Assembly: GCA_036379955.1 (NCBI GenBank)
Contig: DASVFR010000008.1
Span: 1 to 16,801, forward strand
Direction of reading: 5' to 3'
Origin: VRUE01 sp036379955
Lineage (GTDB): Bacteria; Actinomycetota; Thermoleophilia; Solirubrobacterales; 70-9
Length of the DNA stretch: 16,801 nt
The translations under genes were made by a program, and so were the position numbers. The notes under the pieces are model-generated. The model was not told where the DNA came from. It was given only the letters and a program-made list of their open reading frames with translations, and searched no databases. Of the stretch, positions 5,539 to 12,364 are shown one piece after another. Position 1 is the stretch's first letter; each line of letters begins with the position of its first letter.

Positions 5539-5802
5539 ATGGGAAGCGTCAGCAAACAGTCCCCGAACGACACCTCGCTCAAGCGGGCGGTTGGTCACCC
5601 TAAGCGCTTGGAAATGCTCGGCTACCTCGCCGCCGGGAGGAAAAAGGGCATGGAAGAGGATGAGCTGGCTGACGCGCTCGGTTTGACGCCTCCGCTGGTG
5701 AAATACCACTTGGGCGTTTTGCAGAGCGCCGATCTGGTCGCGCACGTTGAGGAGTCCGCTCGCGGCGCAGTGGATCGCTACATCGTCGCCGTGCCCTTGT
5801 AG
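5539..5802 (+). CDS. Small ArsR-like winged-helix DNA-binding protein
   Basis: This is an 87-residue single-domain regulator. SLKRAVGHPKRLEMLGYLAAG is the standard ArsR opening helix pair (HPxRLxxLxxL). EDELADALGLTPPLVKYHLGVLQSADLVAHVEE is the helix-turn-helix, recognition helix and start of the wing, closing with VDRYIVAV. There are no metal-binding cysteines in the ArsR positions, so metal sensing is unlikely. ATG 5539 has only a weak upstream GAGCG. The next gene follows after 21 nt with a strong Shine-Dalgarno sequence, so the two are probably co-transcribed. It is the third small DNA-binding protein in 1.7 kb. A reading frame starting at GTG 5366 overlaps its 5' half but looks like a shadow. 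Confidence 0.78.
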   Translation: MGSVSKQSPNDTSLKRAVGHPKRLEMLGYLAAGRKKGMEEDELADALGLTPPLVKYHLGVLQSADLVAHVEESARGAVDRYIVAVPL

Positions 5803-5823
5803 GCATACCCTGGGAGGAACCCG

Positions 5824-6105
5824 TTGACGCAGATCGCGCCGGAGTCGAAGGATTTCCTGATCTCTCTGTTCACCGACTTGCGGAATGACCTGGACGAGCG
5901 GGAGCGGGGGGCGACCGAGAAGGCCGCCACCTACGACGCGCTCCTTCATGCGCTCGATTCGGGAAGCTTTCCTGATGATGATGGGCTGCGCGAATACGTC
6001 GTCGGGCTGGCGGAGGCCATCGACAAGGAGAACCGCTACGAGCAGACCGTGCTCGAACACCACGCCCTCGCCGAACTGCGCGATGCCCTCACCCGACCCG
6101 CATAG
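5824..6105 (+). CDS. Acidic helical protein of unknown function
   Basis: This 93-residue protein is not recognised. It begins MTQIAPESKDFLISLFTDLRNDLDERERGATEKAATYDALLHALDSG and continues mostly helical with many Asp and Glu. There is no membrane segment or cysteine. The start is TTG 5824, preceded 6 nt earlier by the excellent Shine-Dalgarno GGGAGGA (5812-5818). It lies 21 nt after the ArsR-like gene and probably shares its mRNA. An acidic partner encoded next to a small DNA-binding protein could act as its inhibitor or co-regulator, but nothing in the sequence proves this. It is followed by only 33 nt before the stop of the convergent zinc-ribbon gene. Confidence 0.65.
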   Translation: MTQIAPESKDFLISLFTDLRNDLDERERGATEKAATYDALLHALDSGSFPDDDGLREYVVGLAEAIDKENRYEQTVLEHHALAELRDALTRPA

Positions 6106-6138
6106 CCGCCAGGCGATCACCCGGCGGCGTGGACGTCT

Positions 6139-6789
6139 CTAAAGCAGCTCGACGTGCAGCACGACGGCGGAGCCTCGCCTCGCGGCGGCCGCGAGCAGCT
6201 CCAGGGGGAGGGCGGCGATGAGGGCTGGGATCGCAGCCACGATGCTGATGACGGCGTCGAGGCGGCGTTGCCAGGTGTGCGCGGCGGGGACGGACTCGGT
6301 GCGGCCGAGGGCCCCTAGGGCGACGTTGCGGCCGAAGGTGACGCCGTTGAGGATCGTCTGCCACATCAGCGCCACGCCACGCCCGGGTTCCCAGCGCGCC
6401 TTGGAGACGATCTGGTCGCGGTTGGCGACGAGGCGGCGTACCGACTCCGGCGTGAAGACGTAGCGGCTGCCTGGCTCCAGCCCGGCCCAGCCGGCGCCAC
6501 CGATCCAGGCGGCGAAGGCGGCCCGGTTGGCGATCCGGATCGAGTCGCCGTCACGGGCACCGTCGAGCTTGGCGAGGGCGTCATTGGTGTCGCCGGCGCC
6601 CCCGATTGCGCCCAGGCCGCAGCTCTCGCAGCGCCTGACCGGGCCGGCGAGCCCGGGCTCGGCGTCGATCCAGCCGAAGAGCGGCTCGCCACAGGCCGGA
6701 CAGGGCGGATTCTCGGGGCCGGCCCCCGCCTCGAGCGGCACGACCGGCGTCGGCTGCCCGCCGGCGGAGGTGGTTCGCCTAGCGCTCAT
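6139..6789 (-). CDS. Zinc-ribbon protein resembling a coreless methyltransferase
   Basis: This 216-residue protein has a zinc ribbon at its N-terminus (CPACG at 30-34 and CESCG at 54-58) with a GWIDAEPG...RRC spacer. The C-terminal half (SRYVFTPESVRRLVANRDQI, then WQTILNGVTFGRN, then a hydrophobic helix and RRGSAVVLHVEL) looks like the end of class I SAM-dependent methyltransferases that carry an N-terminal CxxC ribbon. The Rossmann core with its glycine-rich SAM motif, expected between them, is missing: only about 40 residues join the two parts. It may be a degenerate or repurposed methyltransferase relative. The start at ATG 6789 is supported by TACGCT 7 nt upstream. It shares its promoter region with the divergent CBS gene. 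The methyltransferase link is tentative. Confidence 0.62.
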   Translation of the reverse strand: MSARRTTSAGGQPTPVVPLEAGAGPENPPCPACGEPLFGWIDAEPGLAGPVRRCESCGLGAIGGAGDTNDALAKLDGARDGDSIRIANRAAFAAWIGGAGWAGLEPGSRYVFTPESVRRLVANRDQIVSKARWEPGRGVALMWQTILNGVTFGRNVALGALGRTESVPAAHTWQRRLDAVISIVAAIPALIAALPLELLAAAARRGSAVVLHVELL

Positions 6790-6795
6790 GCCAGG

Positions 6796-6802
6796 TAGCG
6801 TA
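6796..6802. promoter_or_regulatory. Overlapping divergent -10 elements (TAGCGTA)
   Basis: TAGCGT (6796-6801) lies 7 nt before GTG 6809 on the plus strand. TACGCT (6802-6797) lies 7 nt before ATG 6789 on the minus strand. The arrangement is symmetric and neither start has a Shine-Dalgarno sequence, so both mRNAs are probably leaderless. Confidence 0.5.
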
Positions 6803-6808
6803 CGCGGC

Positions 6809-7255
6809 GTGCAACTGAGCGAGATCATGACCGCTGGCGTAGTCACCGCCGCGCCCGAGGCGAGCGCGATCTCGGTCGCCCGGCAGATGCGCGACAACCG
6901 CGTCGGCTCGGTCGTGATCGTCGACCCGGCCGGCTCTCCGGTGGCGATGGTCACCGACCGCGACCTCGCCCTGCGCGTCTTCGCCGAGGGCGTCGAGCCC
7001 GAGACGGCGGTCGGCGAGCACGCCTCGCGGCCCCTGGTCTGCGGCGAGCCGGCGATGGAGCTCGAGGAGGCGGCGGCGCTGATGGTCCGCCACCGGGTGC
7101 GGCGCCTGCCGGTCGTCGAGGCGGATAGGCTCGCCGGCATCGTCACCCTCGACGACATCGCCGTGCGCACGGGCGACCTCGAGGTCGCCCAGAAGATGAC
7201 CGCCGACGTCATCGAAGGCGCCCTGCCGCAGTTCTACTTTCGCGAGCGCGGCTGA
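6809..7255 (+). CDS. Protein with two CBS domains
   Basis: This 148-residue protein consists of a CBS-domain pair, which usually binds adenosine nucleotides and acts as an energy sensor. CBS1 (about residues 4-62) includes IMTAGVVTAAPEASAISVARQMRDNRVGSVVIVD and AMVTDRDLALRV. CBS2 (about 68-130) includes MELEEAAALMVRHRVRRLPVVE and GIVTLDDIAVRTGD. The TDRDLA and TLDDIA segments are the typical ends of each repeat and match the ribose/phosphate-binding region of the family. GTG 6809 is chosen because it opens the canonical QLSEIMT start and has TAGCGT 7 nt upstream. The stop codon is directly followed by the GTG of the next gene, so the two form an operon. The regulated partner is unknown. Confidence 0.87.
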   Translation: MQLSEIMTAGVVTAAPEASAISVARQMRDNRVGSVVIVDPAGSPVAMVTDRDLALRVFAEGVEPETAVGEHASRPLVCGEPAMELEEAAALMVRHRVRRLPVVEADRLAGIVTLDDIAVRTGDLEVAQKMTADVIEGALPQFYFRERG

Positions 7256-8152
7256 GTGAGCGACCGGCAAAGGGCGCTGGCCTGGGAGGCGCGCTGGACT
7301 CTGCCGACGGCGATCGCGAGCTTCGCCGCCGTCGCGCTTGTGATCGCCTCTTTCGTCATCGGTGCTTCGCTGGGCGGAGACGGCGAAGCCGAGAGCCTGC
7401 GCGAAATACACGACAGCGGCGGCACCCTCATCCTCGCCAGCGCCGTGCAGGCGCTCGGGTTCGCGCTGCTCGTCTTCCCCTTCCTCTATCTCTTCCAGGC
7501 GGCGTTGCTGCGCAGCGATCGGATGCGCTCGCAGTTCCGGGCCCTGGTCGTGGCGGCGCCGCTAGCGCTCGCGATCGCCGCCGTTCTCAACGGCGTGTCG
7601 GCGAGCGACGCGGCCTCTGACTTCGTCGCCGGCAAGTCTCAGGCGACGCTCAGCGTGAGCGACGCCTCCGACGAATGCCGCTCCGAACGCAAGGACGACG
7701 CGGAGGCCTTCAGCAGCGAATTCGGCAAGGGCAAGGAAGCCCTCTCTCGCTGCGTCGAGAAAGAACGCGAAAACGACGCCGCGTCGCAAGCGATCGAAGA
7801 CGCGTCACTGCGCGCGCCCGCGCAAATCCTCCAGCTCGCGGGGGTCCTGGCGCTCGCCTTTGCCTTCGTCTACTGCTCGCTCAACGCGATGCGAGTCGGC
7901 TTGCTGAGCAAATTCTGGGGCTCGCTCGGAATCGCCCTCGGCGTTGCCTCGGTGCTCGGCCTGTTTGAAATCGCCCTGCTCTGGTTCGCCTACTTCGGCC
8001 TGCTCGTGGCGGGCTGGGTGCCCGGCGGTCGCCCACCCGCCTGGGCCGCCGGCGAAGCCGTGCCCTGGCCCTCACCGGGAGAGCGGATGGCCGGGATCGA
8101 GGGCGGGGACGACGAGGACGACGAAGGCAAAGGCAGCGGCCCGGAGACCTGA
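7256..8152 (+). CDS. Multi-pass membrane protein of unknown function
   Basis: This is a 298-residue integral membrane protein. Hydrophobic segments lie at about residues 17-38, 60-82, 95-113, 190-212 and 223-255. The first loop is acidic. A long hydrophilic region between the third and fourth segments (ECRSERKDDAEAFSSEFGKGKEALSRCVEKERENDAAS) contains two cysteines that could form a disulfide if it is extracellular. The C-terminal tail is strongly acidic (GGDDEDDEGKGSG) and probably cytosolic. The GTG start directly follows the CBS gene stop (TGAGTG), so translation is probably coupled, and a CBS-regulated membrane function is possible. No named family was recognised. It ends 12 nt from the stop of the convergent ThyX-like gene. 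Confidence 0.7.
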   Translation: MSDRQRALAWEARWTLPTAIASFAAVALVIASFVIGASLGGDGEAESLREIHDSGGTLILASAVQALGFALLVFPFLYLFQAALLRSDRMRSQFRALVVAAPLALAIAAVLNGVSASDAASDFVAGKSQATLSVSDASDECRSERKDDAEAFSSEFGKGKEALSRCVEKERENDAASQAIEDASLRAPAQILQLAGVLALAFAFVYCSLNAMRVGLLSKFWGSLGIALGVASVLGLFEIALLWFAYFGLLVAGWVPGGRPPAWAAGEAVPWPSPGERMAGIEGGDDEDDEGKGSGPET

Positions 8153-8164
8153 GCCCCGTCGTTC

Positions 8165-9769
8165 CTAGCGAGCCTGTCCCGCTCCCGCTTTCTTGCGGTG
8201 GGTGCGGATCTCGCTGAGGATCCGCTCCAGACGCGGCTCGCGCGAACTGTCGACGAAGCGCATTGCCTCGGCGACCCCCGGGTGGATCGCGGCGATCCGC
8301 TCGTGCATCGCCTGGGCGACGGCGCGGTAGGTGGGGTGACCCTCGCGGCCGGAGCGCAGCTCGATCAGGTGCATCGCCTCGCGCGCGTTGAGGTCGAGCG
8401 TGTAGCGGATCCGGTAGGCGAGGCTGAGCGCGTAGGGCGCCTGCTCGCGCAGCCCGGCGGCCACGAGCCGCTCGTACTCGGCGCGTGAGATCTCCAGGGC
8501 GCGCTCGAACTCCTCGCCGGCGCCGGCCTCGCGTACCTCCTCGGGGATGCCGGCGCCGAGGTCGGGCCCGAGCCGCTGCCACTGGCAGGTCAGCATCCGG
8601 TGACGTTGCAGGTCGCGGAAGGCGCCGTAGTCGGAGACGATCTCGAAGCGGTAGCGCAGCGCCTCGAAACCGCGGCCGGGACGGTGACGGCGGTTGGCGC
8701 GCTCGCCGACCATCGCGCCGAGCAGCTCGGCGCGCTCTTCGCCGTCGAGGACGTCGATGCGGGCGAGGACCTCGGTCTCCGGAACCGCCGCCGACTCGAA
8801 GAGGCAGGCGGCGAGCAGGTCGTCTTCGCTGCCGTCGACGTGCAGCAGCTCGACCGACGGGACCGCCTCGCCGGCGCCGCGGCGATCGAGGCCGAGCCGG
8901 GAGACCCACTCCTCGGTGTGCTCGCGGCGCTGCTCCAGATAGGAGATCCACTCGCCGCCGCGGTCGGGGCGCTCGACCCGGGAGACGAAGCTCGGCATCA
9001 CCTGCTTCAACTCGCGCAGGATCATGCCGCCGTACTCGCGCGCCTCGGGCAGGGGCGAGGCCATCAGCCGCAGCAGCAGCTGCTCGTAAGCCTGGCCGGA
9101 GGCGTAGATGCCGACGTGGCTGAGCGTCGCGGCGGGAAGGAGCCCGCGCAGCAGGTCGAGGGCCTTGGCCCGGATCGAGCGTCGCCAGGGGCCCTCGGGC
9201 TCGCCGTCGCCGCGCGGCCAGCGCTCGGCCGCCCACTCCTCCACCTGGACCAGCGAGCGCGAGTAGATCGCGAAGATCTCGTCCATCGCCGCGCCGAACT
9301 CGGGCCCGAGCTCCCCGTCGCGGTAGTAGCGGTAGCCGCCGCCGGCGTCCTCGGGCAGCAGCTTGTCGTAGGGGATGTAGCGGGTCGACTGCTCGAGATA
9401 GGCGGCGAGGCGGCCGCGCTGCAGCACCTTGGTCAGCACGTTGGAGACCCACTCGCAGGCGACGTGGGCGCCGCCGACCTGGGCGATCGAGTCGTCGCCG
9501 TAGCCGACGAAGACGCGCTCGTAGAGGCCGGCGGCACGCTCGCCCTCCTTCCCGTCGAAGGGCCGTGCTCCTTCTCCGGCCTCGGCCGCGAACTCCTCCA
9601 GGTAAAGGCGCCGCACCGTCCCCGAATACCGCGAATAGCGGGCAAAAAGCGCCCCCTTCATGGTCTCCGGCAGGTTGACCAGAGCGAACACGGGCCGGTC
9701 GAGGTTGGTGAAGTGAGGGACGAGCAGGGCTCGCTCCTCGGCGGTGAAGTCCTCGACCGGGTAGCGCAC
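8165..9769 (-). CDS. Tandem ThyX-like (FAD-dependent thymidylate synthase) protein
   Basis: This 534-residue protein contains two ThyX-like domains in tandem, about twice the usual ThyX length. Classical ThyX makes dTMP from dUMP using FAD and methylene-tetrahydrofolate, with the signature RHR-x7-S. The first half carries RGR-x7-S (R118, G119, R120, S128 in QRGRLAAYLEQSTRY). The second half carries RHR at 389-391 but has R399 where the serine should be. The second half also keeps LNAREAMHLIELR (R463), equivalent to the dUMP-binding NxR region, which the first half lacks. So the signature is divided between halves and could form a composite site or an altered activity. GTG 9769 (opening RYPVEDF) is chosen over ATG 9826 because TACGAT is 6 nt upstream. 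Whether it makes dTMP is uncertain. Confidence 0.8.
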   Translation of the reverse strand: MRYPVEDFTAEERALLVPHFTNLDRPVFALVNLPETMKGALFARYSRYSGTVRRLYLEEFAAEAGEGARPFDGKEGERAAGLYERVFVGYGDDSIAQVGGAHVACEWVSNVLTKVLQRGRLAAYLEQSTRYIPYDKLLPEDAGGGYRYYRDGELGPEFGAAMDEIFAIYSRSLVQVEEWAAERWPRGDGEPEGPWRRSIRAKALDLLRGLLPAATLSHVGIYASGQAYEQLLLRLMASPLPEAREYGGMILRELKQVMPSFVSRVERPDRGGEWISYLEQRREHTEEWVSRLGLDRRGAGEAVPSVELLHVDGSEDDLLAACLFESAAVPETEVLARIDVLDGEERAELLGAMVGERANRRHRPGRGFEALRYRFEIVSDYGAFRDLQRHRMLTCQWQRLGPDLGAGIPEEVREAGAGEEFERALEISRAEYERLVAAGLREQAPYALSLAYRIRYTLDLNAREAMHLIELRSGREGHPTYRAVAQAMHERIAAIHPGVAEAMRFVDSSREPRLERILSEIRTHRKKAGAGQAR

Positions 9770-9775
9770 CGGCGC

Positions 9776-9781
9776 ATCGTA
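9776..9781 (-). promoter_or_regulatory. -10 element of the ThyX-like gene
   Basis: TACGAT on the minus strand lies 6 nt before GTG 9769, with no Shine-Dalgarno sequence between. It decides the start over the in-frame ATG at 9826. Confidence 0.4.
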
Positions 9782-9830
9782 GTCCCCTGTCCGGCGGGGC
9801 CAGGCCACGAAAATCCTCAAGAGCACCGCC

Positions 9831-9879
9831 GCTGACTTCTCCTTTTGTCGCCCTATTGGCGAAAAAAGACGAAGTCAGC
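9831..9879 (-). terminator. 22-nt-arm hairpin overlapping the VOC stop codon
   Basis: Arms 9831-9852 and 9858-9879 pair at 19 of 22 positions around a 5-nt loop, with perfect ends GCTGACTTC/GAAGTCAGC. It includes the TGA of the VOC gene and lies upstream of the ThyX-like promoter, so it probably ends the AEC-VOC transcript. A T-rich run lies inside the stem rather than after it. Confidence 0.55.
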
Positions 9880-10225
9880 GTTTGGGCGGGCGGGCCATCA
9901 GCTCGACCCGATGGCCGCCGGGGGCGATGACGACCGCTCGCAGCGCGCCCCAGTGCTCGCGCCGCCGTTCGACCTCGAAGTCGGCCTCGCGCAGTGCGGC
10001 GAAGACGCCGTCGAAGTCGGCGACGACCACCGCCGTGTGGCCGCGCGGCGGCACGGTCGGCGAGTCGATCGGCATCAGGTGGACCTGTGTCCCGTCGTGT
10101 TCCAGCCAGACGTACTCGCGCAGGGTCGGCGGCGGCTCGACCCGCTCGAAGCCGAGCAGCCGCCAGAGCTCGACCGAGCGCTCGATCTCCCCCGGCGCGA
10201 CCTCGACCCCGACGTGTTGCAGCAT
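9875..10225 (-). CDS. VOC (glyoxalase/bleomycin-resistance fold) protein
   Basis: This 116-residue protein of the vicinal oxygen chelate superfamily starts MLQHVGVEVAPGEIERSVELWRLLGFERVE, the usual strand-helix-strand of the first beta-alpha-beta-beta-beta unit. The second unit begins GHTAVVVADFDGVFAALREADFEV. Candidate metal ligands are H4, H49 or H63, and E108 in GHRVELMARP. The substrate (glyoxalase, dioxygenase or other) cannot be predicted from one small domain. ATG 10225 overlaps the last base of the AEC stop codon (TGATG), so translation is coupled to the upstream transporter gene. Its own stop lies inside the hairpin at 9831-9879. Confidence 0.83.
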   Translation of the reverse strand: MLQHVGVEVAPGEIERSVELWRLLGFERVEPPPTLREYVWLEHDGTQVHLMPIDSPTVPPRGHTAVVVADFDGVFAALREADFEVERRREHWGALRAVVIAPGGHRVELMARPPKR

Positions 10226-11136
10226 CAGAACAACAGTGACAGCAGGGAAGCGCCGACCACGATCGCGGTCGACCAGGTGACCGCCTCGGCGGTGATCTCC
10301 ATGTCGAGGCCGTAGGCGTGTGCGACGACGAGCGAGTTGAGGCCCGAGGGCATCGCCGAGAGCAGGCGGTAGGCGGCGGGCAGGTCGATCAGCGGGGCGG
10401 CGAGCAACATCAGCAGGGCCGGCACCACGGCCAGCCGGGTGACGAGGGCGAGCACCACCGGCCGCCTCAGCGGTGGCGGCATCGGCAGCTCGCCGTGCTC
10501 GGCGTTCTCGGCCAGGGTGGCGCCGACGGCGAAGAAGCCGATCGGCAGGATGGCGACGATCAGCGCCTGTGAAAGGTCGACGAGGGCGGTCGGGGCCAGT
10601 GCCTTCGGCGCGAGGATGCCGGCGATTGCGGCGTAGAGGGGCGGGTTGCGGGTGAAGAAGGCTCGCACGCGCTCGCCCGGGCTTTCACCGGCCTTAGTCC
10701 CGAAGGCGGCGCCGACCGCGAAGGCGCCGAGCAGCAGGCAGGGCCCGGTGACGAGCACGTCGTAGAGGACCGCGGTCGAGAGCTGGTCGCGGCCGAGCAG
10801 GGCCACGGTCAGCGGGTAGCCGAGGTAGCCCGTGTTGACGCTGAGCACGCAGCAGACGACGGCGCCGACCTGGAAGCGGGGCAGTCGCAGCACCCGGCTC
10901 GCCACCCACCAGGCGAGCAGCGCGCCCAGGCTCGAGGCGAGGATCCCCAGCGCCAGCCCGACCCCGTGGCCGACGTCGATCGAGCTGGCGGCGATGTTGA
11001 AGAAGATCACCGGCGGCAGCAGCACGTAGAGCAGCAGCGTCAGCGAGCGCCGGGCCGCCTCGGCGGCGCCGGCCGGCCAGCGCCGCTCGGCGCCGACCCC
11101 GATCGCGACCGCGACGACGATCGCGGCGGTTGTCAG
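10225..11136 (-). CDS. AEC-family transporter lacking a usual start codon
   Basis: This inner-membrane secondary transporter of the auxin efflux carrier family (about 303 residues, typical length) has around ten hydrophobic segments. SLTLLLYVLLPPVIFFNIAAS and the later SVNTGYLGYPLTVALLG are characteristic, as is the closing block SAMPSGLNSLVVAHAYGLDMEITAEAV. No ATG, GTG or TTG lies in frame between the start of the first membrane segment and far upstream inside the ATPase gene. The best candidates are CTG 11136, which overlaps the ATPase stop as CTGA, or ATC 11148. The family normally has about 15 residues before the AxGxxxxRR segment, so little is missing. The 5' end may have been replaced when the ATPase gene was joined on, or a non-ATG start with coupling is used. 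The substrate is unknown. Confidence 0.72.
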   Translation of the reverse strand: MTTAAIVVAVAIGVGAERRWPAGAAEAARRSLTLLLYVLLPPVIFFNIAASSIDVGHGVGLALGILASSLGALLAWWVASRVLRLPRFQVGAVVCCVLSVNTGYLGYPLTVALLGRDQLSTAVLYDVLVTGPCLLLGAFAVGAAFGTKAGESPGERVRAFFTRNPPLYAAIAGILAPKALAPTALVDLSQALIVAILPIGFFAVGATLAENAEHGELPMPPPLRRPVVLALVTRLAVVPALLMLLAAPLIDLPAAYRLLSAMPSGLNSLVVAHAYGLDMEITAEAVTWSTAIVVGASLLSLLF

Positions 11137-12308
11137 GAGGACGCCGATGGCGGAATCTGCCTGACGTAGTTGGCGAAGCCGGGCACGGTGAACGCGACCT
11201 GTCCCCGGGCGGGACTGAAGATCAGCCCTTCGTCGATCAGGCGATCGCGCGTGGGCCCGATCGCGCTGTGGCCCCCCAGCGCGGCGGCAACCTCGCCGCT
11301 GCCGACCGGCCCGTCGCCCAGGTGCGCCATCTGGCGCATGTAGGAGCGGCCGCGGTCGCTCGCCCGTTCCCAGCGTCCGGCGTAGAGGTCGCTCTCGAGT
11401 TCGCCGCGACCAAGGGCCAAGGCCTTCTTCGCCTCGTCGACTTCGAGCGGAGACTCGCTTGCCACCTGCCAGGCGGCGTGGCCGTAGACCTGGATGAAAT
11501 ACGGGTATCCCTGGCACTCGGCGAGCAGCGGCTCGAGCGCCGCGAGCTGGAACTCGAGTCCGGGTTCGACCGAACGGGCCGGCTCGACCAAGGCCGCCGT
11601 CGCCGCTTCCACGGTCAGAGGGCCCAGCTCGCGGTAGCCGAAGAGGCGCTCCGCGTAGGTCTTGGCCGCAAGCAGCTGGCCGCGCAGAGGCGGTAGCCCG
11701 GCGGCAACCACGGCAAGCGGAAGCTCGCGCCTGCCGACGTCTTGCATCGCGGCACAGAGGGCAGCGAGGGCAGCGGGGTCGGCGAGCTGCAGCTCGTCGA
11801 GTAGGAAGAGCACGCCGGTCCCGCCTTCACGGGCCGTCACTCCCAGAGTGCGGAAGAGCTCGACCACGTCGGCCTCCAGCGCACCCTCGCTCGGCTCCGC
11901 GCCTTCGAGGTCGACGCTCACTTCCAGCCCGCTCGCCGCCTCCTGCACCCGTACGCGCCCGATCACCGCCGCCAGCCGGGTAAGGGCTTTTCGCACGACG
12001 CCCCTGTGCTCGAGCTGCCTCAAGATCACCCATGAGCGATCGGCGAGGGCCGCGCGAAAGTCGATGTCGGCCCGAGCCTCGATGTTTTGGGAGATCCAGC
12101 CCTGCTTCTCGGCGTTGTCTTCGGCGGCCCAGAGGAGCGCCGTCTTGCCCACGCCGCGAAGGCCGGTCAGGACGATGCTGCGTTCGCCGCGACCAGCCGC
12201 CAGTCTGCCGAGAAGGTTGGCGATGGCGTCGAGCTCCGCCTGACGGCCGGCGAGGATCGGCGGCGGAGTACCGGCCCCTGGCCTGAAGGGGTTGAGCAGC
12301 GGGTCCAT
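11133..12308 (-). CDS. AAA-type ATPase with C-terminal winged helix
   Basis: This 391-residue P-loop ATPase has Walker A GLRGVGKT at 49-56 and Walker B VLFLLDE at 166-172, preceded by the ILAGRQAELDAI segment that opens AAA_16/ORC-like ATPases. GYPYFIQVYGHAAW, about 270-285, resembles the sensor-2 region. The last 60 residues (SGEVAAALGGHSAIGPTRDRLIDEGLIFSPARGQVAFTVPGFANYVRQ) form a winged helix. Such proteins are widespread in actinobacteria and of unclear role. It starts with ATG 12308, and TAGGGT lies 10 nt upstream. The stop overlaps the reading frame of the AEC transporter by 4 nt (CTGA), an odd partner for an ATPase. The AT-rich 12309-12364 spacer holds its promoter region. Confidence 0.82.
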   Translation of the reverse strand: MDPLLNPFRPGAGTPPPILAGRQAELDAIANLLGRLAAGRGERSIVLTGLRGVGKTALLWAAEDNAEKQGWISQNIEARADIDFRAALADRSWVILRQLEHRGVVRKALTRLAAVIGRVRVQEAASGLEVSVDLEGAEPSEGALEADVVELFRTLGVTAREGGTGVLFLLDELQLADPAALAALCAAMQDVGRRELPLAVVAAGLPPLRGQLLAAKTYAERLFGYRELGPLTVEAATAALVEPARSVEPGLEFQLAALEPLLAECQGYPYFIQVYGHAAWQVASESPLEVDEAKKALALGRGELESDLYAGRWERASDRGRSYMRQMAHLGDGPVGSGEVAAALGGHSAIGPTRDRLIDEGLIFSPARGQVAFTVPGFANYVRQIPPSASS

Positions 12309-12364
12309 TCGCTACTCGACCCTATCGAATACTAGGAGAAATAACTAGAATTGCTTAGGCTTTG
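12309..12364 (-). promoter_or_regulatory. AT-rich spacer with probable promoter of the AAA ATPase
   Basis: This spacer is unusually AT-rich for the region. On the minus strand it contains TAGGGT 10 nt before ATG 12308, and a second -10-like TAGTAT further upstream. It also contains two CTAG sites within 20 bp. It sits directly before the stop codon of the acyl-CoA ligase gene further along the plus coordinate, so it also separates the two minus-strand units. No terminator hairpin was seen. Confidence 0.35.

Noticed and set aside
5366..5686. A plus-strand frame of 106 codons starting with GTG that overlaps the winged-helix stop as GTGA
   Set aside because: The 4-nt overlap is attractive, but it lacks GC3 bias, has many rare codons, runs through the 11-bp hairpin and overlaps the clearly recognisable ArsR-like gene in another frame.
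7881..9452. Long minus-strand and several plus-strand frames within the ThyX-like gene region
   Set aside because: They translate to Arg/Ala/Pro-rich low-complexity sequence typical of shadow frames in high-GC DNA; the ThyX-like frame has the recognisable motifs.
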